From: Ornithodoros turicata
Lineage: Eukaryota > Arthropoda > Arachnida > Ixodida > Argasidae
Direction: 5' to 3'
DNA length: 64,000 nt
Assembly (NCBI RefSeq): GCF_037126465.1
Contig: NC_088201.1
Span: forward strand, 191,606,031 to 191,670,030
Made by a program: the position numbers and the translations under genes. Every line of letters starts with the position of its first letter. Positions within the stretch are counted from its first letter, which is position 1. The notes beneath the pieces are model-generated. The model was not told where the DNA came from, did not search any database, and saw nothing but the letters and a program-made list of their open reading frames with translations. Below, piece after piece: positions 1-11,492 of this stretch.

Positions 1-1039
1 TCCCCTCAATCGCCTTCGGTACTCCTCCACGTCCTGAAATAGTAAAGAGACAAACGATACATAAAACCGAAAACTGTGTGATGGCCCGTGGAAGACAATA
101 AAGACGTGCCTCTGCTGGCGCGCGTCACTGCGCTTGCCAGCCAGGAGGTTTCGGATTCACAAAAAGCTCGTGCAACGGAACCTGTCGTAACTCCGTCGTA
201 CGGGAAAGATACGACGAAGTGTAGATTCACGAAGGGCACGCGTGCAAAATCTTCGCAGCTTGCGGCGGAATCCTGCGAGAGCTCCCGAGCTGTCATACGA
301 AGAAAGATGCCGGCGTATTTGGCAGCGGTGCATTTAGAGACGGCAAACAAAGACTCCATAATACGCGCCCACTTTGCCACATAACCTTCTAGATAATCCC
401 CGAAGTGTCAATGACGTACTTTTTTGCTTGATAACCTTCAACAAATGCTTCAATTTTGTGCTCCGTAAAATTGGGTCCCACGTATTTTTCAAGCATCCCC
501 TACACCCCGCTAAGACCCCCCCCCCCAAATATTGTAACACCCCTCCAAACTGTCTGCAAGAAAGGCCAAAAAAGCCAGAAAAACTGCAAATATGGGTGCA
601 CACAGCCCCTACAAAACACCCCCCCCCCGCCCCCCGTGGGGAACATACTGGGAACATCCCTGCTGGGTCGTCGAACGCGTTTCGCCTGTGATTGCCTGGC
701 ATTCATTATGGCTACCGAAAAACCGAGGGCACGTGTGCTAACAACGCCGATTGTTGACAGACGACTTCTTCTGCTTCTAACGGGACGACTATTATTCGTA
801 CGATTGCAAATTTCTGTCATCGTTACCATAGCGAAAACATAGTCTCGCACCCGTTGGCTGTTTCTCTCCGTGTTGCCCGTGACAGGAAATGAGCAACTTC
901 CTCTTCCTCTAGAAAAGGCGTACGCTGTCCACTACGATAGCTTTGTGAATCGTGCTGACGGCGCCATCGTACGCGCTTCGTAGGCTGCGACGTCTTAGCG
1001 CATCTTAGCGTTACTTACGATCGCGTTTGTGAATCCGAC
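1..1039. other. No gene recognised
   Basis: Short overlapping open frames on both strands show no recognisable domain. Poly-C runs near 519-530 and 620-636 interrupt the sequence. It is probably repeat-derived intergenic DNA. Confidence 0.5.
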
Positions 1040-1150
1040 CCCAGTTCTACCGGCACCGTCCTATAGCGTGAGGCCACGACCATCTGCCCGCAGGGATATT
1101 CCGTCATCACCGGTAAGGACTCATGTAGAGGGACACCACCTCCTCTACAA
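1040..1150 (+). repeat. Dispersed repeat, copy 1 (pair at 7852-7950)
   Basis: Both copies share CTACCGGCACCGTCCTA, then GTGAG(G/A)CCACGA, then a GGACTCATGTAG(A/G)GG block. They are diverged direct copies of one element, family unknown. Confidence 0.6.
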
Positions 1151-1663
1151 CTGCACTTCACTCTGGGTACCTAAGTGACAATTAGTGCAAGGCCAATGTT
1201 CAAAAAGGAACAGCGGACACCGTCAGCGAACCGAGCCCGGGTCATCGTCCGTGTTCAGAAGGGGGAATCCCCGTGGATGTAAGCTATGTCTGTGCGGGTT
1301 TCAACCTGGTCGAAAACGCCATCGATTTGGTAGCAGGGCAGAGGTTGATTTGATGCGCCGTCTTCCGCGTGGGACGTCAAGTACAGTGTGCCTGGTGTTG
1401 AGATTATTTCAGGGGCCGTTAAAGTACCCCGAAGTGGCCAAAATTAATCTACAGATCCATCACTGGCGTCGCTCATGATCACAGCTCTCTCCCGAAGTAA
1501 AGCCACGCATTATCGCATTTTTGGCGTTCCAATGCGTGCGAATGCGGGTTGCCGTGGTAACCGACTTGCACGTGACCCCACAGAAGACAAGGAGATGCGT
1601 ATCATAGGCCCACTCCAGGCAGAAGAAGAAGAAGAAGGATGTCAACGCGTACCTCTTAATGTA

Positions 1664-1876
1664 CAAGCCTGAGTCAGTGCACACAGAGGGACGACACGAC
1701 ACGCTGAGTACGACACATTGAGTCTTGTGTCCGTGTATTCCCTCTCCACAAAGCACAACATCTTGGCCCAATATTGGACCAAGATTGGGCCAATATTGGG
1801 CTTCTATTGCCAATATTGGACCAATATTGGGCCAAGATGTTGTGCTGCCTGGGTTTGTGTGCCGAGACTCAGGCTT
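1664..1876. repeat. Foldback repeat with inner palindromes
   Basis: Outer arms AAGCCTGAGTC / GACTCAGGCTT enclose a second palindrome in which CAACATCTTGGCCCAATATTGG is mirrored 60 bp later. The downstream 1880-1925 segment (TTCATCCACCAGCTGGCC) recurs in diverged form at 16868-16912, so both belong to one element family. Confidence 0.7.
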
Positions 1877-2581
1877 TTACATTATGGAGTTCATCCACCA
1901 GCTGGCCTGCATGTACGCCATCTTCTCAACGAATGTGCTATTTCCAGGCACGAATTGGAACGCAACAGTGTGAACTGGGAGCCGCCCAGTTCACACCATA
2001 CGCTGTGCTAGTGCGTCTCTACGCATGAGAGGAGGTAGTGAGAGGGAAGAGGGAGGGCGCCGCCGTAGCCAATGAGGCTTTCCGAGTGGAGTAACAGGGA
2101 AAGGAGATATGCGCAGAACGCTCGGTTACTTGCAGAGCGTATTCCGTTTCAATTCGTGCGCGTGCGGGTTGCCGTGGTAACCAACCTGTGCGTAACCCCG
2201 AGTATCATAGGTCGCGCTCCAGGAGAAGGAAAGAAAAGAACGTCAGCGCATGCGCAGCAGCGCGCACGCACTGGACGCAATTGCGTGAACCAGGCTTTGT
2301 CATCATTGTTAGTAAGCTACGTGTATGAGTTCACGGATGACTCAAAATATGGGGCAAACAGTGGCCCTCATCAATCGTGCTGATGGTGATGCCATTTGTA
2401 GTGATTAAGCTGCCTCATATGATACATACTGATTGGAAGGATCGTCTCCTTTCACGAGTGCAAGTCAACGAAAGAATGTCAATGTTTGAGTCTGTTCCAG
2501 GCAGTGGCCGATCTAGACCCTCGGTTTGGTGGGGACGGATTCCTTGTCGAAGTGCGTAGTGAGAAGGGGAGAGAAATTAAA

Positions 2582-3639
2582 CAGGGAAGGGTAACGGTAA
2601 TGGTAACGGAAACAGAAACGGTATATTACCGAAATTGGAGATGGTAACGATAACAGAAACGGAAACGCATACCACGGTCCTCCATTACCGGAACAGAAAC
2701 GGAAACAGAAACGGAAACGAATTTATCGTCCGGTGTTGAATTCGGGTAATGGCTATTACTGTTGTGCGATGACATTTGAGTGACCTTTCATTTTTTGTTT
2801 TCGTTTTGATGACTCCATTCCCTGTAATGCTCTAAATACTACACGAGAGCGCGCAATACTGGATCTCGAGGGTGCCTCCGTCGCTTACCTCGTCCCAGCC
2901 CGACCTCATAACTCATGACATCAACACCATACTCCACCATAGCACGAGGAGCAGGCACTACGATTTTTAGTTACTTTATTTTGTAGTTTTTTCTTTTATT
3001 TTTTTCATTTCACCGTGGCCATGGCAGTGTTATTTACTACTGATAGTGTCCACTTATGAATGCGACATTGGATGAGGGTTACGTCCGTCTTGAGTTGCTA
3101 GACTCCGAGTGACTGAAGACGTAAAATTACTTGTGTAGTGTGTACGCGTGACACCGAAGCAGCACTTGGGCAAAACAGCGCGCTGGTAGAGCTGGACAGG
3201 CTGTCATCCCGCAGATCTGCACTCTTAAAAATGAACTTCACCGCATAGCACGCTCCTAGCCAACCATCATCTCGAATGATATCGCTATCTGCCCTGATTT
3301 GTTGAAAACGGGAGGCGTGCGCCTTTTTTGTGACACTTATGCTGTTCATAATTGTCACAGAAAAGGCGTACGCCTCCCGTTTTCAACAAATGAGGGCAGG
3401 TAACGATATCATTCGAGATAATGGTTGGCTAGGAGCGTGCTATGCGGTAAAGTTCATTTTCAAGAGTGTGTAACAACCGGACCATTACTCTCTGGAGCCA
3501 ACCATTACCGGAACCAGTAACGGAAACGTAACAGAAACGAAATTGAAAGGCCGGTATCAGAAACGGACAACGGAAACGAAAATATAGCAGTATCGAAAAA
3601 TGAAAACGGTAACCAAAATACGTCCGTTATCCTTCCCTG
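2582..3639. mobile_element. hAT-like non-autonomous transposon with 8-bp TSD
   Basis: Inverted ends CAGGGAAGG(G/A)TAACGG are flanked by an exact 8-bp duplication, AAATTAAA (2574-2581 and 3640-3647). Subterminal sequence consists of GGAAACAGAAACGG-like repeats. No transposase ORF. A foldback MITE (3220-3468) is inserted inside. TSD length and CAGGG ends fit hAT elements. Confidence 0.85.
3220..3468. mobile_element. Foldback MITE copy 1, nested in a hAT-like element
   Basis: Ends CACTCTTAAAAATGAACTTC and its inverse; arms of about 110 bp are near-perfect inverted repeats around GGCGTACGCC-like segments. Flanked by TG dinucleotides on both sides in this copy. Confidence 0.9.
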
Positions 3640-5851
3640 AAATTAAATGTAAAAGCTGACGTTTTGGCGACTATCGCCGAACCGCCACCAAGGGATCCGC
3701 CACTGATTCCAGGGGGCATCATCACAAATAATACGAAAAACATTGAAGCTCCATTTGGTTCCCTGAGATTTATTAAACGGCAACACTAGTACGCTATTAC
3801 ACTATTTAGAATTCATTACGGTGAGAAATGCACAAGCTTTCGTGGAACAGTATGCAGTTCCTCAAGGACGAGAGAACAAAAAGGCAGCTTGCGCTATATA
3901 TTACCCTATTCAAATGAGTCGAAACTAGAAATACGAGCTTTTCGAGCGCGGGAACGACGCGATCTTCACTTTACCTGCATCGCAGAGAGGTCTATCTGAC
4001 CAACACATTAGCGCCTCCTCCAATCAGCTCCATCGCTTCAAACCACGTGACCCTTTTTTTACCAGGCCTAACTATGACAAAACATGTACTTTTCACGTAA
4101 ATGTCGCTACTTGAGATACCTTAAATATGATTTCCGAGATAGTTAGAATAGAATATATATTTGCCTTACGAAGTTTACGTTATCTGTAAAAGAAGTTCAT
4201 GCAATTCTCGCTTCCCCGTTCCAAGCTACGCCGCCATTTTGTGGAAACATTGGATCCTAGAGGCCCACAGAGGAAGGAGAGAGAGGAGGAGCCCTATTGC
4301 TCTGAGAAATGAATCCGATATTGGGAGCCACTCCAGTGGCATCACCGCTCGCCTCCCCCCCGGTTTCGGTTACATACATCTCTATGGGAGCCGCCAACGC
4401 ATAGTTTCGGAATAATTGGAGATGTGTGGTGGTAGCGCGCCGAAGTGGCCTCCAAAGTGACGTGTGCAAAACGACCTCACTGGGCTATTCAGGTAACGTG
4501 ACCCCCGCGTATTTCCAAAGAAGCTACAGCTCATCTCCTATCCTTTCGTCAATTGCCCCACGCTTCTCTCTTCTGTCGAAGAGCCGTTGCTGCGCCTCCT
4601 TTTCTCCTTTCCTCCATGTAGAGGCCCCATAGAAAAACAGGAACCAATTAAACGGCCCCAGGCTTGGTTGATACGTCGAAACTCTTTTTAGCCTCCTCCC
4701 AATGGTTAGACCTCCTTTTCTATAAATGTACGCTGCTCTCTACGGCGTGGTATCATACCGCCACATGTCAGTAGCCCTTCACGCGAACAGCAGCACTGAT
4801 GTCAATTCACAGGGCAACGAAACAGAGTTACGAATGTATTAGCAGTTTTAAGGTTTGCACTTTGCTTACCCTCGTACAAGGAGACTTCCATAAGATCTCT
4901 AGCTTGCAAGTTCACCACAGGATACTTTCATGGTATGTACCTGGGGCCATTCTGCACATTCTACACACACGCTTCCACAGAAATGCAAATTACAGCCACC
5001 GTAGCGTTGACTACCTGTTTCGCTTCGCTTCTTCAGCACGTCTGTTCTTTGACGCTGACAACGCATGAATACGAGTATGATTGCCCAGATTCATTTATTC
5101 ATTTATTCTTTTCGTAATTTCAATTTACCATTCGTACTCGCGTTTTTCGCCAAATCGACGGCGCGCAGCGGTGAAACTCGGGACTAGCCAAACCAGGTAC
5201 AACCGGCCGACCCCGCGTATACACTTGCGGAGAAGTTGCTGCTTTTCGCATGAATCGCTGAGCTGCACCCGTATTTTGCTGTTGAAATCATGGATGAAGT
5301 AAACATTGCAGACAACGACCAGCGAACTAAACCAAACTAGTTTTGTTCTGTGTCACAATGCGACTCTGCTCGCTGAGGGGATAACAGTTTGTCTTTCCGC
5401 ATTTTCTTCTTTCCGCACATAGAATACCGCCTACTTCGACGCATCCTCGGAAGAGATGGATTGAGCGACAAAAAAAGATCAGCAACCCTGTTACACTAGC
5501 AATGCGTGGGTGTGTCTGGCACAGCTCTTGGAGCGGTACTGACTACATATCCCATGAACGTTCTTTCTTTTCTTTTCTTTTTTATTTTTTTTTTCTGATG
5601 CACACTTCTGTGCAACTGACGACAGGAAGGGAAGCAAAAACTTATCTAGACAAAACAGAACAAGTTTGTTTCAAGCTTGAATAGTCATTATGTATAAGAA
5701 AGCGCAATAGATAGCGTGAAAACGTATACCAAGTCAGTTTTATATTTATATATAAATATATTTCGGTATATACCGCTTTCAAAAATGGGTTCCAGGATGC
5801 GGCCGTCCCTTTAAGCAAAAACAGGAAATACAGCATTCGAATAATACAAAC
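3640..5851. other. No gene recognised
   Basis: No domain, RNA gene or clear mobile-element end was recognised here on either strand. It would be the last intron or downstream flank of gene B. Confidence 0.45.
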
Positions 5852-5914
5852 CTCTCCCTCCTTAAATGACATCTCTTTTTTCTCCTCTTCCAACTCCGCA
5901 CGCTGTGCCCGTAC
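5852..5914 (-). CDS. Possible gene B exon 10: coiled-coil segment
   Basis: A strong acceptor (TTTCTTCCTCATTACAG) precedes 5914. The phase-0 frame reads VRAQRAELEEEKKEMSFKEGE, a highly charged helix that would extend the coiled coil of exon 9 in the correct frame. The 3' border at GTTTGT is a weak donor, and the frame stays open beyond it, so the end could be wrong. No matching exon was found in gene A. It could belong to an unrelated gene or be chance. Confidence 0.4.
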
Positions 5915-6544
5915 CTGTAATGAGGAAGAAACAATTCAATGTTAGGCAACGACGAATAGCTTCCGTACAAGGATCAATTATACCCCAGTTAGAGAGAGGT
6001 GGAGAGGTACTTTTACTTTGAAGTGTATTGCCATTACAGTTTTGGAGACTAACATATTGCATTTACATTCATTTTTTTGCGTTGTCTAGTGCATTGCTAA
6101 ACATTGTCTTTAGATTTTCCCAAAATTCTCTAGCAGAGAAGCGCGTACTGCAGACAGACGTGATTAGGCTTACGTGTGTGTTTCTGCTACCTGTGAATGA
6201 TATCGTCCGGATGAGAGCGGTATGCATTACCTAAATCAGCAATCACATGCAAGAGTTATTGAAGGGTACAGGGGTTTGCGTTGCGAGGCTGCATTTTTGC
6301 TCTCCTCTCCGTCTTGGTGACCTGGTCGGTGACGAAGGTAGCCTCAACTAGGCAGAATTCGTCACTGCCGACTCTCAGCTAAAGAGCAAGGCCACTACAC
6401 ATTAATTGGCCAACATCGGCATTACATTAGACATTAGTCCACACAAAATGTCATTCATTTGCCTTACTCATTACTGAGATATAATGCAACACTGGTCGAT
6501 TACTGCCGTCCCTGTAGTGGGGACATATTCGAGGTCAAGTATCA

Positions 6545-7765
6545 CAGGGTGTCTACCAAACTGCAGCCTTCAAATTCCCTGTCTTTTCCAGGTTTTCCCT
6601 GATTATTTCAAGCGAATTCCCTGACAAAATCCAAAGGGAACTTGGTTCCTGCTCCTACGTTTTAAAACGTCATAAAAAAGACCATTTATTAAAGGTACTG
6701 TAAAGCAGTAGACAAGCATGATATGCCGGTGATGTGAATTTGTTGCTTCTCAATACCATATGCGGAACCATACGACCGACAACGCGCTATAAATATTTTT
6801 AATTTGCCATGAAAGATGCGGCGTAGTGGAGCGGTGCGATGCCTGGTGTCAAACAACCCCCTGTACAGCCGGCAACACTGAAAATTTGTATTACAAACAA
6901 TGACATCTGAACTTCGTTATTTTAGTAACCATATTATTAGTTTTCCTGTTTACCTATGCATTCTGAAACCCCTTGTTTTTGCGAAGTAATCCAGTGCTGG
7001 CCGCTGTTCGATGGGGGCTCTCCCTACTTCTCTGCTGCGCCTGCGCGCTCCTTTTGTTCGCGGCCTCTTTCAAACGAACAAACTCTCTCTGTGAACCTCT
7101 GTGAACAAACAAGTCCCGACGCTGTCTGGCTTCTTGAACGTCTGGCACATTTTTTTTCAACGGCTCAGCATTTCATTTCAGTTCGCTTATCCGTTTATCC
7201 TCAGATGTGGATCGTTGTGTGGATTGCAGGGGCGGATTTTATGGTGGATTGTGGTGGATTGTTATGTCGGGCCTAGTGTTATACGCATGCAATGTGGCTG
7301 CCGCCGTATGTGTCAGAAGTACGGATTCATTTCGAATACCTAGTACAGTGTTGCCCCTAATCTTTAATTGTAATTTTCTAATTAACTGCACCGTCGATTG
7401 GAATGAAACTTGCGCAGTTTTTGTCCTGGTGGCTTGGACTATCGAATAGCCACACTAAATGACATTTGATCGGTGCTGCTTTACAGTACCTTTAAGTATT
7501 AGTGAGGCTATCCTACTTTTCTGGCCTCAGAACTTGTCGTACTGGCAAACTGCAACTCGCGGTAACGTTGCTGCGGCATCGCCGCTCAACCACCGGTCGG
7601 CACTTGCGAATTCGCCGTGCATCATCGTGGTACTTGTCCGCGATTTTCCCTGACTTCACCTGCTTTTTGGCCAAATTCCCTGACAATCCCCTGACTTTTC
7701 CAGTCACATCAAAATTCCCTGACAATTCCCTGTTTTCCAGGTTTTCCAGGTTGGTAGACACACTG
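6545..7765. mobile_element. Inverted-repeat element with 6-bp TSD, hosting a nested insertion
   Basis: Ends CAGGGTGTCTACCAA and its inverse (TTGGTAGACACACTG) are flanked by GTATCA on both sides (6539-6544, 7766-7771). Subterminal regions repeat TTCCCTG and TTTTCCAGG. Family not assigned. A TTAA element (6689-7495) is inserted inside. Confidence 0.78.
6689..7495. mobile_element. TTAA-bounded MITE (807 bp)
   Basis: Exact inverted ends TTAAAGGTACTGTAAAGCAG and its complement. If TTAA is the target site, the insertion mode is piggyBac-like. A related longer copy is at 11573-13457. Confidence 0.8.
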
Positions 7766-7851
7766 GTATCATCGTCGAGACGTGCGGCGGTCCGTGGACA
7801 ACAACAAAGCCACCCCGCTACGGACACGAGCTGCCAGTAGCAGCTTCAGAT

Positions 7852-7950
7852 CTACCGGCACCGTCCTAGCGTGAGACCACGAACATCTGCTCGCTGGGAC
7901 AGTCCATCCCCGCCGGCCCGGACTCATGTAGGGGAAGACCATTTCCCCTG
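7852..7950 (+). repeat. Dispersed repeat, copy 2 (pair at 1040-1150)
   Basis: Same block order as the copy near position 1040. It sits upstream of the gypsy pol fragment and could be part of the same retroelement, but this is not shown. Confidence 0.6.
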
Positions 7951-7965
7951 CATCTGATGGTCCGG

Positions 7966-9125
7966 ACTACGAACACCTCAGTCTGGCGAATAATTCGACT
8001 CTTTTACCATCGCTACTTCAAATTTTGCATCGGCTTCGATGGCGTGCTGCCGGACATCGAACGTTGGAAGCCATCCAACCCGACCAAGCCCTACTCCCGT
8101 GCGACGACCTGGCAAGTCAACTGCGGGAACCTCTCGAGCTCATCGCTCCCGTACCGGTCTCGGTACCGTCGCTGTATCTGAACTCAACTGCTATCCGACA
8201 CCTTCAAGTCCCTCAAACCGGCTCATTCCTAGGTGGACCTGGGCACATTTTGCGACGGCTACCTGAACTCGGTAAGACGACCGCTGTGCTATTGATGCCA
8301 TATTACGAAGTACATCCCTCAGGTACACAGGCCCCTTCACAGCTTCTTCCGCGTTCACGCTGAACGTGGTTAGTGACTGGGACTCTTTTGCGCAAAAGAT
8401 CATGAACACTTGCATTAAAGAGCATGCTTTTCATTACCGTGTTAGATAGGTTCTTGCCCCCGAACCCATGCAAGTCAGGCTTTTTGGTACGGGAGTTTTA
8501 GTACAAACGCAAACTAAAGTCCAAAGGGGGAAGGCCCTGCGGTCCGGTTTCGTGTAGTGCTTGCAGCAACAGCACCTTCGTCCAGCTTAGCGCCCTAAAG
8601 TGACTAATCGCCATTGCATAGCTTCCTCGTCAGGAGCGCTGTATTACCTTGTTCGACAAGCCCATTGCTGGTGGCGTGATATTCTATTGAGAAATGGGGC
8701 GTGCACATGCATGAAGCTTTTAAACTGGTGTGAGTCAGATGACTTGGCATTGTCACAGAGGCAGACGCCCGGTATTCCAAAGCTGTGAGATGGTGAATGG
8801 AGATGTTTCCTGAATGAGAATTAGATCCCTGTCAAAGCTGTGGGCACAGCTGCTGGGACTATGTGATACCGGGTGACGAATTCCTTGACTTTTCTTCATT
8901 TGGGCCCATTGTGATTTTACGACGTATATCACTGTAAGGCGTTTCTGTCGCGGGCACGAAACACATCGGGACAGCTGACAGGGCCCGTTGTGCACTTGGA
9001 AACTCGGACGTATTCTGCTGTTGCAGCAGCCATCTTTCGGCTCTAATAGCGGTCCTTCACTTTATCGGAGCACGGGTGTGTCCACCACCACCATGAACCA
9101 ATTCAAGGGCAATGTTGTTGTGTCT
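7966..9125. other. No gene; possible decayed gypsy 3' region
   Basis: A weak CVSCPRQKR-like motif on the minus strand near 8950 could be the zinc-binding part of a gypsy integrase following the pol fragment at 9126-9787. Otherwise nothing recognised. Confidence 0.35.
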
Positions 9126-9787
9126 TCACTGGGACAACAGCTGTGTACAGTACAGGAAGCACAACCTCATACCGTAGGGGTCATGGACGCCATCAAAGTT
9201 CCGGGTATCCTGTCCTGACTCCAGTCTTGCACAAATAGCCTCTAACGACTCATCTTCAGCTTGCCTCGTGATGAGCGGTGTCAAACTAGGATACAGTTGC
9301 ACATCAGTATCGCGACAACATATCAGCCACACGATTTCGACGTCGTGGCCGATGTTCTATCGAGAAGTCAAACTCCACTAGGTCAAGCACCATGCCTGTA
9401 AGGCGACGAAAGCTCTTCAACTCTGTAGTCAAACAGGCAACTGACCAGTTCTCAGTCAAGAGATAAAATGGTCTGCCAAGTAGGCGATCTCTAAACTTCA
9501 CCGTTATCGCCCGAACAGCTAAAGCTTGCCAAACGTTGCTGTGTAGCCTACTTCCGGTCTCTGTAAGCGATCAGTTAGCACGATCAACTAAGTCTCGTTT
9601 CCTTCTTCTTTCTGGGTGCACACTGCTGCGAGGACAGTGGCTGATGCGCCGCAGGTAATCGTCGGAGGTGCGTTGACGTCCAGGAGACCAAAAAGCGGCG
9701 CTGATTTGAGTACAAATCGAATGGCTTCGAACGCTTAGAGGCATACAGGACAAGCCTTTTCAACACAAAAGGCGTTCGTGTCCACAT
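9126..9787 (-). pseudogene. Ty3/gypsy pol fragment (RT-RNase H to integrase linker)
   Basis: Minus-strand frames carry KPFDLYSN (the start of the RNase H region), KFRDRLLGRPFYLLTEN, LTGMVLDLVEFDFSIEHRPR and RVADMLSRY, in the order seen in Ty3/gypsy pol proteins. The frame changes at least twice, near 9570 and 9320. No LTRs were seen. It is a decayed retrotransposon fragment with no expected activity. Confidence 0.8.
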
Positions 9788-9861
9788 GAAGGCACTTCGA
9801 TGCGTGATAAATGTTGCTTTCTCTTGGTGGCCACAGTTGTCGACAAAAGAATTACGAAGTA

Positions 9862-10505
9862 CAGTAGGCCCTCGTTATAGCAAAGTCAACGGGACCGGAA
9901 AAAATCGTTATACGCGGTAACTCGCTAAAAGCGGGAATGGGCAAGGACTGTAAGAACAGCCCTGGAACTGCGCAGACCTTCCGCGGCGTCAAAATAAACA
10001 TTCGTGACAGTTTTCCTTTCGGTGCGAAAACCGTCGTGATCTCATGCTACGAAGCAGTTTTATCAGGTAGCAGGGTCGCATTCTCCAGCGTACGGCTTTT
10101 GACCCTGGGTTCGCCTTTGTTACGCAGTAACTGAGAGATGTTATGGTCTTCCGCTGTCCACTGAATATCCGGTGGTCTCCCTCTGCCATGTCTTCATTTG
10201 CACCTTGCCCACGTAACGCAATGTTCACGATGTCGGCATCCGTGGCACGATCAACGACGTCCGCATCGACAAGTGCGAATCAATCAACCTCCTTTTTAGC
10301 TGCTTGTGAATCTTTCTGTACGAGTTCGTTCTCGTCCCAGGGTAAATGGTTGTCTTCTGTGTCGTCGAGCGCGCAGGCGAGGCTGGTTCCGACGCGCGGG
10401 AAGCAAATGACTGTTTTCATCAGGATGGTTGACGCAAGAATCACAGAAATATTGAAAGCCTTCGCAGTGCCAGCCTTGAACCTCCATTCTTTTCCACCTT
10501 TCGAA
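9862..10505 (-). pseudogene. Tigger/pogo transposon 3' remnant
   Basis: The end CAGTAGGCCCTCGTTATA preceded by TA is the typical Tigger/pogo terminus. Minus-strand frames upstream of it give a TV-CF--G block and a DADIVN segment, like the C-terminus of pogo-class DDE transposases. The opposite end was not found. Frames are broken. Confidence 0.62.
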
Positions 10506-11438
10506 TGAGAGCGGCTTCCTGCTCTAGGGCCGTTACGACAACGAAAAGAAAAGCAACGCCGAACAGATGTGACATGCTTCTTTCTCTCACCCTCTTCCTC
10601 TTCCCCTTTCTGAACGAAAACAGCGGTGCGGTAAGAGTACGTACGTCACAGTCTTGTTACTTCTGACCCCAGATCACTGTCCACATTGGCTTCCCCCGGT
10701 TCTCTCTTCGAACAGGTACCGGTGAAGCATTACGGATCGCGCTAGCGGAGTACTTCTCCCTCAGCACGACGACCTCACGGTGGAAGGAAGCTGGCCCGTT
10801 GTTGCCTCGCGTTATTATTTTGTTGTTACCGCCGTGTTCGCTAGGTCTAGCAACGAGGACAAATCGTTATTATTTTCGCTTAGGCCCTTTTACTACACAG
10901 CTGAAAATATCAAGCAACCGTTTCTCACACAGTACACCAGCCCTGTTCGCGCCAACGAGATGGCAATGTGCCCGAAATTTGATTCAACGGCGAAGATTGT
11001 GCTCGTGCTACAATTTTCACAGACTGTACAGATTACCATTTGTCACGGCGACAATGACTAGCCCAGAGTTATACTTTCTCTTTTTGTCTCGATCACTTCT
11101 TCAGATTGGGTGATACGGTGCACATATGCCGTAAAACCGGAATTACAGGCTCTATTTAAAGACCATCCAGAAAAAGAACCACCCACGTCTTATGTGTATA
11201 GTTTTAAACATCAACGACCAACGCAATGCCGCCGACATTTTCCTTATGTTTGTCGCTTTTGCTGCTTGCTCTTCTCTTTGCCGCCTTCTCGGTCCTATAG
11301 CATCGACGTTAGTTGGCATTCCTTTGATACGAAAACCTTTTCCCAGTTCGCTAGTCGGGAAACGTTTTCCGTTTATCGGTTCTTGTGGCTCCTATGTTGT
11401 CCTGCCGTGCTTTCCACCCTTCCTAATTTACTCCGTAC
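10506..11438. other. No gene recognised (gene B intron/flank)
   Basis: Overlapping short frames on the plus strand only; no domain or repeat end recognised. Confidence 0.4.
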
Positions 11439-11492
11439 CTTTTCCAGTTCAGCCTTGTATTCCTCTTCACGATTACCTCTGGCTCGTGCCGA
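11439..11492 (-). CDS. Gene B exon 9: 18-codon charged helix
   Basis: A 54-nt, phase-0 exon between ATGTTGCAG and GTACGG. The peptide ends GNREEEYKAELEK, resembling the atlastin KMGGEEFS... helix. The paralogous exon of gene A at 33597-33653 is one codon longer and uses the same unusual donor GTACGG. This is the last exon of gene B placed by homology. Confidence 0.75.
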
